This document shows positions 26,989 to 36,799 of a stretch of DNA of 64,000 nt, one piece after another. Made by a program: the position numbers and the translations under genes. The DNA is taken from assembly GCF_041261205.1 (NCBI RefSeq), contig NZ_JBGCCH010000041.1, positions 1 to 64,000 on the forward strand. Direction: 5' to 3'. How positions within the stretch are numbered: the first letter of the stretch is position 1; every line of letters begins with the position of its first letter. The notes beneath the pieces were generated by a model that saw nothing but the letters and a program-made list of their open reading frames with translations, was not told the DNA's origin and ran no database searches. The DNA comes from Catenulispora sp. MAP5-51. Lineage in GTDB: Bacteria; Actinomycetota; Actinomycetes; Streptomycetales; Catenulisporaceae.

Positions 26989-28262
26989 ACGGCAGCCTGT
27001 ATCCTCTGGTCGCGCTGTTCGCCTGGACGATTCTGGCCTCCAGCATCAGGCGTCTGCCTGCCATCCGCAAGGAGCCGACACGCCTGGCGACCTGGTATCT
27101 CTACGTGTGCTTCGCGCTGATTTTCACCATCAGCTGGGCGGGGGTCTGGAACCGGATCGACAGCTGGACCGGCCTGCCCGCATCGAACGTGCTCATCTCG
27201 CAGTGCCTGGTCATCTGCTACTGCGCACTCCAGACCACCGTCCTGGAGCTGTGGGCTTACGCCCCCGATCAGGCGCGGCGCCGCGTCAAGATCACGATCT
27301 CGGTGTACGCCGCGGTTCTCGTCGCGATGATCACCCTCTTCCTCCGCTGCGACACCTCGGACGATCTTCAGCAGTCGCTCAAGGCACATAATCTCCAGCC
27401 GGGCTTCAACGAGTGGTACGGCGGATCAGCCGAGTACGAGTCCTACCTGCTCATCTATCTGACGACCATTTCGGCTGGCGCAGTCGTGGTCATCCGCTTG
27501 TGCCGGCGGTATGCGAAAGCGATCAGCCCCAGCTGGCTGCGTACCGGTTTGAACACGACAGCCGTTGGCGCGGCGCTCGGTGAGCTCTACAGCCTCACTC
27601 GATTGACAGACATCATCGCCGCTCGCGCCAAGGTGGACATCGCCCCATGGGAGAACGTTGCCGAAGCCAGCGCTGGGCTCGGCTCGCTCCTCATCATGAT
27701 CGGCCTGACCCTGCACTGGTGGGGACCCCGCATCTCCGCCTTCGCGAGGCGGTTGCGGCGCCTGGTCGCCTACATCAGGTTGCGCCCCCTGTGGGCACGC
27801 TTCTACACGCTGGACGCCTCGATCGCCTTCGATGACCGCCGGCACGCCGGGTCCGGGAGCGTCCTGGGCAGAGTGCGTGCCGCAACGCGCGTGCTACGCG
27901 ATGTGGACTACCACCTCACGCGGCGCGTCGTGGAGATCCGTGACGGGATTCTGACGCTGCGGCCGTACCAGGACCCTGCGTACGCGGAAAGCGTTCGAGC
28001 GCACTTCATCAGCCGCGGTATCGAGGGCGACGACCTCGAAGCTGCAGTCGCAGCCGAGCAGATCCATGCCGCGCTCGAAGCCTGTGGGGCCACGACGCGC
28101 AACGACGGACCCGCATCGCCTGCAGCTGGGAACGTCCCCGCCAACATCGACGCCGAGCTGACCTGGCTGCTGAAAGTCACCAACTACTTCATTGGACAGT
28201 CGACGGCCCGTCCGAATGGACTTGCCGACGCTGACCCGACCCCCACCGGAGGTATCGCGTGA
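26985..28262 (+). CDS. MAB_1171c-family integral membrane protein
   Basis: This is a 425-residue protein with about seven membrane segments in its first 260 residues (for example LYPLVALFAWTILASSI, YLYVCFALIFTISWAGVW, ITISVYAAVLVAMITLFL, GLGSLLIMIGLTLHWWG). A cytoplasmic domain of about 165 residues follows. The layout matches the MAB_1171c/DUF6545 family of putative transporters often found after XRE and ImmA-like genes in actinobacteria. Its substrate is not known. It overlaps its neighbours on both sides by four bases, so the four genes form one translationally coupled unit. Confidence 0.82.
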   Translation: MNGSLYPLVALFAWTILASSIRRLPAIRKEPTRLATWYLYVCFALIFTISWAGVWNRIDSWTGLPASNVLISQCLVICYCALQTTVLELWAYAPDQARRRVKITISVYAAVLVAMITLFLRCDTSDDLQQSLKAHNLQPGFNEWYGGSAEYESYLLIYLTTISAGAVVVIRLCRRYAKAISPSWLRTGLNTTAVGAALGELYSLTRLTDIIAARAKVDIAPWENVAEASAGLGSLLIMIGLTLHWWGPRISAFARRLRRLVAYIRLRPLWARFYTLDASIAFDDRRHAGSGSVLGRVRAATRVLRDVDYHLTRRVVEIRDGILTLRPYQDPAYAESVRAHFISRGIEGDDLEAAVAAEQIHAALEACGATTRNDGPASPAAGNVPANIDAELTWLLKVTNYFIGQSTARPNGLADADPTPTGGIA

Positions 28263-29485
28263 ACACCAACAAGCCCTTCACTGAGCCGATCGATATGGCC
28301 CAGCATCTGTCCGGCTGCCCGTACGACGCGTATGCGCAGCTGCGTGAGGCAGGCGGTGCCCATCAAGCAGTCCGGCCCGGTGCCGGAGCAGTATGGGTGA
28401 TCAGCCGCTACGCCGACGTCAAAGCACTGCTGTCCGATCCACGCATGTCCGTCGAAACGCGCCACTCCCGTAACGGCTATGAGGGCTTCGGCCTGCCGCC
28501 AGCCCTCGACCAGAACCTCATGAACGTCGACGCCGAGGCGCACGCTCGGATGCGCCGCCTGGTCTCCTCCGCGTTCACCCCACGGCGAGTCGAGGCGCTA
28601 CAGGAGTCTGTGCAGGCGGTCGTCGACCGGCTGATCACCGCGATCGCTCCGAACGGCCGGGCCGACCTCCTCAGCGAGCTCGCCGCACAGGCCCCTTTGA
28701 TCGTCATCTGCGAACTGCTCGGGATTCCGGAGTCGGACGGCGGTGTCTTCCAGGCCTTCACCCGCTCGCTGATGTCACCGAACGACCCGGGCCTGCTTCC
28801 CATGCGCGAGGCCGTGACTGGCATGTACACCTGCCTGGTCGGCCTGATCGAGCGCAAGCGCGCCGAACCGGCCGACGACCTGCTCAGCGCGATGATCACC
28901 GCACGTGACGGGGACGATCGGCTGACCGAGAACGAGCTGATGTCGCTGGCCTTCCTCATCCTGTGGGCCGGCTTCGAGACCACGGTGCACCTCATCGCCA
29001 ACGGCATCGCCGCCCTGCTCAACGAACCATGCCTGGCAGACCTCGTACGCGCCGAAACCGATCCCCACACGCCCCGCATGGCCGCGCTCGTCGAGGAGCT
29101 GCTGCGCCGCGACGGCCCCGCGCTCACCTCGATCCGGCGCTTCCCCCTGGAAGAACTGAAGATCGGCGAGCGAATCGTCCCCGCGGGCGAGACCGTTCTG
29201 CTCGCGATCGCCTCAGCGAACCGCGACCCGCAGTACTTCACCAACCCCGACGACATCGACCTCGACCGCGGCAGCGCCGGACACCTCGGTTTCGGCCACG
29301 GCCCGCACTACTGCCTCGGAGCGCCGCTGGCGCGCATGGAGGTGCGGACCGCCTTGTGGACCGCGATCCACCGGCTGCCGGATCTCACGCTCGCCATCCG
29401 GGCGCAAGACCTGAGCTGGAACACCGACCACCGCCAGCACGCCCTGACCGCACTGCCCGTCACGTTCACGGCACAGCCCGCTTGA
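28259..29485 (+). CDS. Cytochrome P450
   Basis: This is a 408-residue soluble class I bacterial P450. The I-helix oxygen-binding motif appears as AGFETTVHL. The K-helix ExxR is in VEELLRRDGPALTSIRRFP. The haem loop reads FGHGPHYCLGAPLARME, with the ligand Cys352. The length is typical (CYP105/107-like size). No ferredoxin or reductase gene is nearby, so redox partners must come from elsewhere. It is translationally coupled to the membrane protein and followed after 13 bases by the cell-wall hydrolase gene. The substrate is unknown. Confidence 0.92.
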   Translation: MNTNKPFTEPIDMAQHLSGCPYDAYAQLREAGGAHQAVRPGAGAVWVISRYADVKALLSDPRMSVETRHSRNGYEGFGLPPALDQNLMNVDAEAHARMRRLVSSAFTPRRVEALQESVQAVVDRLITAIAPNGRADLLSELAAQAPLIVICELLGIPESDGGVFQAFTRSLMSPNDPGLLPMREAVTGMYTCLVGLIERKRAEPADDLLSAMITARDGDDRLTENELMSLAFLILWAGFETTVHLIANGIAALLNEPCLADLVRAETDPHTPRMAALVEELLRRDGPALTSIRRFPLEELKIGERIVPAGETVLLAIASANRDPQYFTNPDDIDLDRGSAGHLGFGHGPHYCLGAPLARMEVRTALWTAIHRLPDLTLAIRAQDLSWNTDHRQHALTALPVTFTAQPA

Positions 29486-29498
29486 TGAGGAGAGCACC

Positions 29499-30500
29499 AT
29501 GTCCGTCAAGCTCGCCATAGGCGGGGCGATATCCGCGCCTTTGATCGCCGTCGCCGCGGTCGCCACCGTCGCCGGGGCCATCCTCGCAACGCCCGATCCT
29601 GCCCCGACGTCCATATGCGCGGCCGGCTTCCACGGAAGTCCGGCCCGCACCGGAAGCCTCAGCGCAGCCCAACTGGCAAACGCCCAGATCATCGCCGAGG
29701 TCGGCATCGGGATGGGCGTGCCGGCCCCCGGCGAAACGATCGCCATAGCCACCGCTCTGCAAGAATCCGGCCTCCAGAACCTCAACTACGGAGACCGAGA
29801 CAGCCTCGGGCTGTTCCAGCAACGCCCATCCCAAGGCTGGGGCAGCACCTCCCAGATCCTGACTCCGACGTACGCCGCCCAGCAGTTCTACAGCAGACTG
29901 CTCCAAGTCCCGGGCTGGCGCTCGATGTCCGCCACCGACGCAGCCCAGGCCGTCCAGCGCAGCGGCTTCCCCGACGCCTACGCGAAATGGGAGGACGAGG
30001 CCCAGGCCCTGGCCGCCGCCTTCACCGGCGGCCAAAACTGCACGCCAGAGGATTCGAGCGACATCACCGTCGCCGCAGCAGTTGCCAACGCTGCCAGCTA
30101 CCACATCCCGGCTGGCGTCCCCTCCCCCATAGCAGCGGCCATCAGCTTCGCGCTGGCGCAAGTCGGCAAGCCGTACGTCTGGGGTGGAACCGGCCCCGAC
30201 GGCTGGGACTGCTCCGGTCTGATAATGATGGCGTACCGCGCCGCCGGCATAGCGATCCCGCGCGGCAGCATCGCGCAATCCACCGTCGGCCAACCGGTCT
30301 ACGACACGAACCTGCTGCGGCCGGGCGACCTGCTGTTCGTCCCAGGATCAGACGGAACCGCAACCGCACCAGGACATGTGGGCATGTACCTTGGCCAAGG
30401 GATCTTGGTGGAGGCGCCTCACAGCGGGCTGAGAGTTCAGCTGAGCTCGTTGGCCGGCTATTGGAGGGAAAATCTCGTCTCGATCCGCCGTGAAATTTAA
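29499..30500 (+). CDS. Bifunctional cell-wall hydrolase: transglycosylase-like plus NlpC/P60
   Basis: This is a 333-residue exported protein with an N-terminal signal/anchor (ISAPLIAVAAVATVAGAIL). The first domain (about residues 60-175) has TALQESGLQNLNYGDRDSLGLFQQRP, as in transglycosylase-like or phage-tail lysozyme domains. The second domain (about 205-333) is an NlpC/P60 endopeptidase with catalytic Cys238 in WDCSGLIMMAYRAAG, His in GHVGMYLG and a further His in EAPHSG. Such enzymes open peptidoglycan for the conjugation channel. AGGAG precedes the ATG. Confidence 0.9.
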   Translation: MSVKLAIGGAISAPLIAVAAVATVAGAILATPDPAPTSICAAGFHGSPARTGSLSAAQLANAQIIAEVGIGMGVPAPGETIAIATALQESGLQNLNYGDRDSLGLFQQRPSQGWGSTSQILTPTYAAQQFYSRLLQVPGWRSMSATDAAQAVQRSGFPDAYAKWEDEAQALAAAFTGGQNCTPEDSSDITVAAAVANAASYHIPAGVPSPIAAAISFALAQVGKPYVWGGTGPDGWDCSGLIMMAYRAAGIAIPRGSIAQSTVGQPVYDTNLLRPGDLLFVPGSDGTATAPGHVGMYLGQGILVEAPHSGLRVQLSSLAGYWRENLVSIRREI

Positions 30501-32200
<1,700 letters not shown>

Positions 32201-32527
32201 GCAACGACGAGTTCGGTGGGACGATCTCGCCCACCGTCGCGGCATCGGCCGACGCCTGACCTCCGAGGCGCTCCTGACCATGCCAACGTGCGGGAGGCCC
32301 CATCGAACGGGTCGTTGGTCGGCGTGGTGGCTGCACTGCGCTGCCTTCGGCGGCATGCTCCTGGACGGCCAGATCCTGCAGTGGAGCAGCCAGGGGCGCT
32401 GGGGGCTTCGCATCGTCGGGGTGGTCAGCGCCTCGTTCTGCGCGGCTGCGCAGCCGCCCCGACGCGCCGGGTGTAGCCCGCAGGCGGGAAACCGGTACCG
32501 GGCCACAGCTGAGATCCGGCTACCGTG
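32201..32527. other. Gene-free gap before the zinc-ribbon gene
   Basis: Short open frames exist on both strands, but none has a recognisable product or a ribosome-binding site. No clear hairpin or repeat was noticed. Confidence 0.4.
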
Positions 32528-33421
32528 ATGGCTGTGAGCATGTGGTGTCTGAATCAGGATTGCGCCTACCTGGACGAGGCCGAGCCGGCCCGCGACGGTG
32601 ACGGCCCATGGACCTGCCCGGCTTGCGGCGAGGGCACCTTCGTCAACGCGCTGACGGCGGACATGGCCGGCGAGATGGCCCTGGAGGCCATGGTCATCAC
32701 GAAAGTGTCGATCGCGGTGTGGTCGGCGTGGGCGCGGACTGCGATCCGGGCGGCCAAGCAGGCCGCGACTGCCCGGCAGGACTACGACCGGGCGCCAGAC
32801 GGTCGCAAAGCGCCGTTCGCGGGGCTGGAGTTCGAGGCCGGGATGACGGCGGTGGCCGCGGCCGCGTTCGCCGTCGACGGGTTCTACGCTTGCGAAGCGG
32901 TCCCCAAGGCGGCGCGCACTGCGGTGAGGGCGGTGCTGGACCCCCGCTACGCCCCGGACGATCCGCCGCGACACGAGGTGGTCCGTGAGGGCTTGAAGGC
33001 GTGCTTCGCCGTGAACGGCGCAACCGCGACGCAGTGGTCGAAGGACATCAAGTGGCTCTACAGCCGCCGCAACCCGATCGTGCACTCCTTCGATCAGTGG
33101 GAGACGCCCACGCCGCGAAGCGACGGGCTCCTGACCACGGTGAAGCGGGAGAACTACAGCGCCACCGAGGCAGCCCGCGCCGTGAACGTCATGCTGGCCG
33201 TGCTGACCTACTGCGCAGCCCATCCCGGCGCCGCCTACGCCGAGACGACCGCGTGGGCCACGTCGAACCGGAAAGCAGCGATCGACGGTCTGGACGGGTG
33301 GTGGCGGACGCAGGGCTGGCATCCGTTCGACGGCCAGGACGTTGCCGCAGCCGATCCGATACTGCGGCCGGGCTGGCGGGAGTGGCTTCGGGCCTGTCCG
33401 TTATGGCCCGGGGGCAGGTGA
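32528..33421 (+). CDS. Zinc-ribbon protein with a HEPN-like motif
   Basis: This protein of about 297 residues begins with a zinc ribbon (WCLNQDCAYLDE then WTCPACGEGTF). A helical body follows. Near residues 181-186 the sequence LYSRRNPIVHSF contains RNPIVH, which fits the Rx4H active motif of HEPN domains, many of which are RNases in toxin and antiphage systems. The helices before it (MTAVAAAAFAVDGFYACEAV) would provide the partner bundle. I infer a HEPN fold from the motif and helical pattern only. The start is ATG 32528 with weak upstream signal; GTG 32525 is equivalent. It is the first gene of the probable defence island. Confidence 0.7.
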   Translation: MAVSMWCLNQDCAYLDEAEPARDGDGPWTCPACGEGTFVNALTADMAGEMALEAMVITKVSIAVWSAWARTAIRAAKQAATARQDYDRAPDGRKAPFAGLEFEAGMTAVAAAAFAVDGFYACEAVPKAARTAVRAVLDPRYAPDDPPRHEVVREGLKACFAVNGATATQWSKDIKWLYSRRNPIVHSFDQWETPTPRSDGLLTTVKRENYSATEAARAVNVMLAVLTYCAAHPGAAYAETTAWATSNRKAAIDGLDGWWRTQGWHPFDGQDVAAADPILRPGWREWLRACPLWPGGR

Positions 33422-33626
33422 CCCGGCCCACTGGGTCTCAGGTCACCTGGGTTCGGCCGTACTGTATAGCAGTGGGCGAGGAGCTCGGCCTTGCAATAAG
33501 CGCGACCAGCAGGCCGGGACCGTCGTGGTCGCCCGCGGAAGCCTGACGCTATGCGACACACCACCCAGTTCATAACAGTGCAGCATCTGGGGACTTGGAG
33601 CTCGATCCACTCGGTACTCGGCCGGT

Positions 33627-34214
33627 TCAGCGGCGGACGGACTCCACAGGGCCGGTAGACGAGTTGAGGAGAGCGGCCAGCGTCACCAGGAGCTCATCCA
33701 GCCCGATGGGTTGCGCCTCGGCAGGCAGCGGGCCGACCAGCTCAGACAGTGGCGGGCCCTCGGAGCCCTCGAACTTCTGCACGCCGACGTCAGCCTGGTC
33801 CCCGCAGTGCACAAAGAAGCCTCGCTGCGGATCGGCCCACAGTTCGGCATCCGGGACCGCGGCAGCCAGCACCCGCTCCTCATGCGGGGCAACCATCACT
33901 GACCCGAAAACCCATCCGGACAGGTTCGCGACCCGGGCGAACGCGCGCACCTCGCGAAGCTGCCGTGCCAGCATCTGCGCATCCGCGGTAGGGACATCGC
34001 TGTTCAGGAACGCGTGCAGCTCGACCAACCCGAGCCTGACCGCCACACCGGCGGCAGTCTCGCACACGGACTGGTGCAACGTCAGGGCGTCGTGGCCGCC
34101 AGTCCGGAAGAGGGTAGTAGCGACGTGCTCCGACACCCTGCTCACCGCCTCTCGTTTCGCCCTCCGCTCCCGATATGAAGCGGATACTTGCGTCGGCGAG
34201 CATGGCCGTGCCAA
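33627..34214 (-). CDS. Conserved-looking soluble protein, unknown function
   Basis: This is a 195-residue protein without a signal peptide or membrane segments. It has a helical first half (REAVSRVSEHVATTL, VRLGLVELHAFL) and a mixed second half (GWVFGSVMVAPHEERVLAAAVPDAELWADP). Codon use is typical of the window. It stands alone between the zinc-ribbon gene and the SIR2 gene, convergent with the former. I recognise no domain. ATG at 34214 is used, but internal starts such as 34184 cannot be excluded. Confidence 0.6.
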   Translation of the reverse strand: MARPCSPTQVSASYRERRAKREAVSRVSEHVATTLFRTGGHDALTLHQSVCETAAGVAVRLGLVELHAFLNSDVPTADAQMLARQLREVRAFARVANLSGWVFGSVMVAPHEERVLAAAVPDAELWADPQRGFFVHCGDQADVGVQKFEGSEGPPLSELVGPLPAEAQPIGLDELLVTLAALLNSSTGPVESVRR

Positions 34215-34462
34215 ACCCCGTGGCGCGTCGTGCTCGCGCTGAGCCGGGCACGCCGTCGGCCATACTGTGCCGCTCCCCGTCGACAGGCAGCCGACAAGCC
34301 CGCCAGCACGGCACTGATGCCGACGAGTTGACGGGCCTACTGCGGGAGGGTGGCACTATCCGGAACTTGATGCAAGCTGGCTGATACCAACTGCTCGAAC
34401 AGCTCCAAGCCAGTGACCACGTGCCGGTCGCGAAGCCAACGGGAGTTCACACGGTTCGGGAC

Positions 34463-34585
34463 ATGGGTGAACTACTGACTGTCGACGACATCGGCCGCCG
34501 CGCGGGGATCAGCCGCACCGCCGCGTACCGACTCATCGGCCGGACGGGTTCCCGCCGCCCGTTCCGAGCGTTCAACGAGTCCTGA
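34463..34585 (+). CDS. Truncated excisionase-like HTH ORF
   Basis: The ORF encodes 40 residues: MGELLTVDDIGRRAGISRTA, then AYRLIGRTGSRR and a short tail. The pattern is an excisionase/MerR-type helix-turn-helix (LLTVDDIxRRAGISRTAxYRLI). It lacks the wing and C-terminal parts usual for such regulators and is probably a fragment. It ends 170 bases before the palindrome at 34754. Confidence 0.4.
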   Translation: MGELLTVDDIGRRAGISRTAAYRLIGRTGSRRPFRAFNES

Positions 34586-34753
34586 CCAGCCGTCGGCCAG
34601 GACAACTTGCCGACATCAAGGGCCGGGTCCGCGCCTTCTGGCTTGCCAGCGCGGTTAATGCGGCGGTCGGGCCGGCAACAACGCAGACCACAGGCCGGTC
34701 CCTCGGGCGCACTGCGCCAGATACCCACCCGCACAGCCCGAGCAGCACGCCCG

Positions 34754-34794
34754 CCTACCCTAGTTATCGTCGCAATGACGATAACTAGGGTAGG
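34754..34794. promoter_or_regulatory. Perfect 18-bp inverted repeat upstream of the SIR2 gene
   Basis: The arms 34754-34771 (CCTACCCTAGTTATCGTC) and 34777-34794 are exact reverse complements around a five-base centre, GCAAT. The palindrome ends 44 bases before the SIR2 start codon and is more AT-rich than its surroundings. Its position suits an operator or a regulatory RNA hairpin. It could also be a mobile-element scar. Confidence 0.7.
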
Positions 34795-34838
34795 CTGCCC
34801 CCTGACAGCGGAACCAGAACGCTTCACAAGGAGCACCC

Positions 34839-36647
34839 ATGTCTTCTGCAACTACCGCCGGCCCGGCGCCGAAGCTGCCTGCGGTCCCGGGTTCGGTGCT
34901 GGATCCGCGAGATGCCCTGGCGATGAACCTGCACGCTTCTCCCGGGGTCTACGCCGTCCTGCTCGGCGCGGGCATCTCGCTGCCGTCGGGAGTGAAGACG
35001 GGATGGGGTGTGGTCGAGGACCTGGTCAGCCGCGTCGCCACCGTCCGGGCCGTGGACGGTGCCGACGAGCGGACCGAGGCGCTGGCCGACCCGGAGGCGT
35101 GGTGGCACAAGACGTTCGGCGAGGCGCTGAGCTACTCCGGGCTGCTCGCCCACGTCGCCCCGACTCCGGCGGCGCGGCAGGCTCACCTGGCACGCTACTT
35201 CGACCCCGACGAAGACGGCGTGAAGGGCCCCACCGCGGCCCACCGAGCCCTCGCCCAGCTGGTCGCGCGCGGCTACATCCGGGTCATCCTCACCACCAAC
35301 TTCGACCGGTTGATGGAGCAGGCCCTGGAGGCTCTCGGGATCCAGGCCCAGGTGGTGCACCGGCCGAGCGCGATCGAGAACATGACGCCGCTGGCGCACA
35401 CCAAGGTGACGGTGATCAAGCTCCACGGCGACTACGCCGACCTCGACCAGCTCAACACCTTCGAGGAGCTCAACGGATACGACGACCGGCTGAAGGGACT
35501 GCTCGACCGGGTGCTGGACGAGTACGGCCTCCTGGTGTGCGGCTGGTCGGCCGACTGGGACAAGGCCCTGGTGCGTTCCATCGAGAACACCCGGTCACGC
35601 CGCTACCCGCTGTTCTGGTCCAGCTTCGGCCGCCTCGGCGACGACGCACGCCGGCTCATCGCCGCACACAGCGCACCAGCCCTGCAGGGCGTGACGGCCG
35701 ACGAGCTGTTCACGGACCTGCTGGTCCGCGTAGAAGCCCTGGATTCGATGGCCGCGGCGCCGGTCACGCGCGATATGGCGGTGGCCCGACTGAAGAAGGC
35801 GCTGCCGGACCCTGTGCGCCGCGTCGAGCTGGCCGACCTCGTCAACGACGCGGCCAAGACCGTCACCGGCGGCACCGCCCGCCAAGTGTCGGCGTCGGGA
35901 ACGTCGTACCTGGACTCGGTGTTGGCATGCCGCGCCGAAGCCGACGTCCTGCTGCACCTCCTCGCCCACGGTGTCTACCACGACGACGGCACGCACCGAG
36001 ACCTGTGGCGCGCGGTCCGGGCTCGGCTGGCCGGTGTCCGCGGCCAGATCACCGCCAACTCCTACAACCATCTGCTGGAAGCCATGCGCCACTATCCTGC
36101 GCTCCTGGCCACCTGGACGATGGGCGTTAGCGCCATCCTCGCCGGCCGCGAGGAGTACCTGGCGGAACTGCTGAGCACACCGGCCTGGAGCGACGCAGGA
36201 GGCACCGCCCGCCCGAAGCTTCCGGCGCACTACCTCAACCCGCGGCGCGTCCTGGACGGTGATGCGCTGAACGACCTCGTCAAGTCAGCCAACGGCCAGA
36301 TCCCCCAGTTCCAGCAGGCCGCACTGCTGCGGAACCAGGCCCGCGAACCGCTGCAGAACATCGAGCCCGATGATGCCGCCTATGCCGCAGTCTGTGATCG
36401 CTTCGAGCTGCTGGCCTCGCTCGTCGCCTTCGACCCCGCCGGCGGCCCAGAAGATCCCTGGCTCGGGCCCTCCCTGTCCGACCGCCACTGGGAGCGCCCG
36501 CACGCTTTGGCCAACCAGGTGGCCGAGGAGATCGACCCCGACTGGCCGCTCTTGCGGGGCGGAGCGTTCGGAGGCGACGCCGATCGGGCGAAGACGGCCA
36601 TGAAGGCGCTGACAGAGTGGAGAAAGTCTCACTACCGCGGGTGGTGA
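34839..36647 (+). CDS. SIR2-domain protein, candidate antiphage NADase
   Basis: This 602-residue protein has an N-terminal SIR2-like domain (about residues 25-290). NAD-binding and catalytic signatures are LLGAGISLPSG (41-51), ILTTNFDRLMEQ with Asn154 and Asp156, KLHGDY with His196, and LLVCGWSADWD. The remaining about 300 residues are helical and unassigned. SIR2 domains fused to long helical regions act in several defence systems by depleting NAD+ on infection; the same domain in sirtuins removes acyl groups. AAGGAG lies seven bases before ATG. It is convergent with the NTPase-nuclease gene, 152 bases apart. A defence role is inferred. Confidence 0.87.
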   Translation: MSSATTAGPAPKLPAVPGSVLDPRDALAMNLHASPGVYAVLLGAGISLPSGVKTGWGVVEDLVSRVATVRAVDGADERTEALADPEAWWHKTFGEALSYSGLLAHVAPTPAARQAHLARYFDPDEDGVKGPTAAHRALAQLVARGYIRVILTTNFDRLMEQALEALGIQAQVVHRPSAIENMTPLAHTKVTVIKLHGDYADLDQLNTFEELNGYDDRLKGLLDRVLDEYGLLVCGWSADWDKALVRSIENTRSRRYPLFWSSFGRLGDDARRLIAAHSAPALQGVTADELFTDLLVRVEALDSMAAAPVTRDMAVARLKKALPDPVRRVELADLVNDAAKTVTGGTARQVSASGTSYLDSVLACRAEADVLLHLLAHGVYHDDGTHRDLWRAVRARLAGVRGQITANSYNHLLEAMRHYPALLATWTMGVSAILAGREEYLAELLSTPAWSDAGGTARPKLPAHYLNPRRVLDGDALNDLVKSANGQIPQFQQAALLRNQAREPLQNIEPDDAAYAAVCDRFELLASLVAFDPAGGPEDPWLGPSLSDRHWERPHALANQVAEEIDPDWPLLRGGAFGGDADRAKTAMKALTEWRKSHYRGW

Positions 36648-36799
36648 ACGGGCATGCCAGGGCTATCTCCGGCGCCGACTGCTCCGCACGCTTGCCAGAA
36701 GTTGCCTCCGCGATATTCAGCCTGGCGGCACATGTGATTCGTCCGCTTCAGCACCAGGGGCCTACAACCGTAGCCGGCGCGGTCCGATCGCGCGACGGT

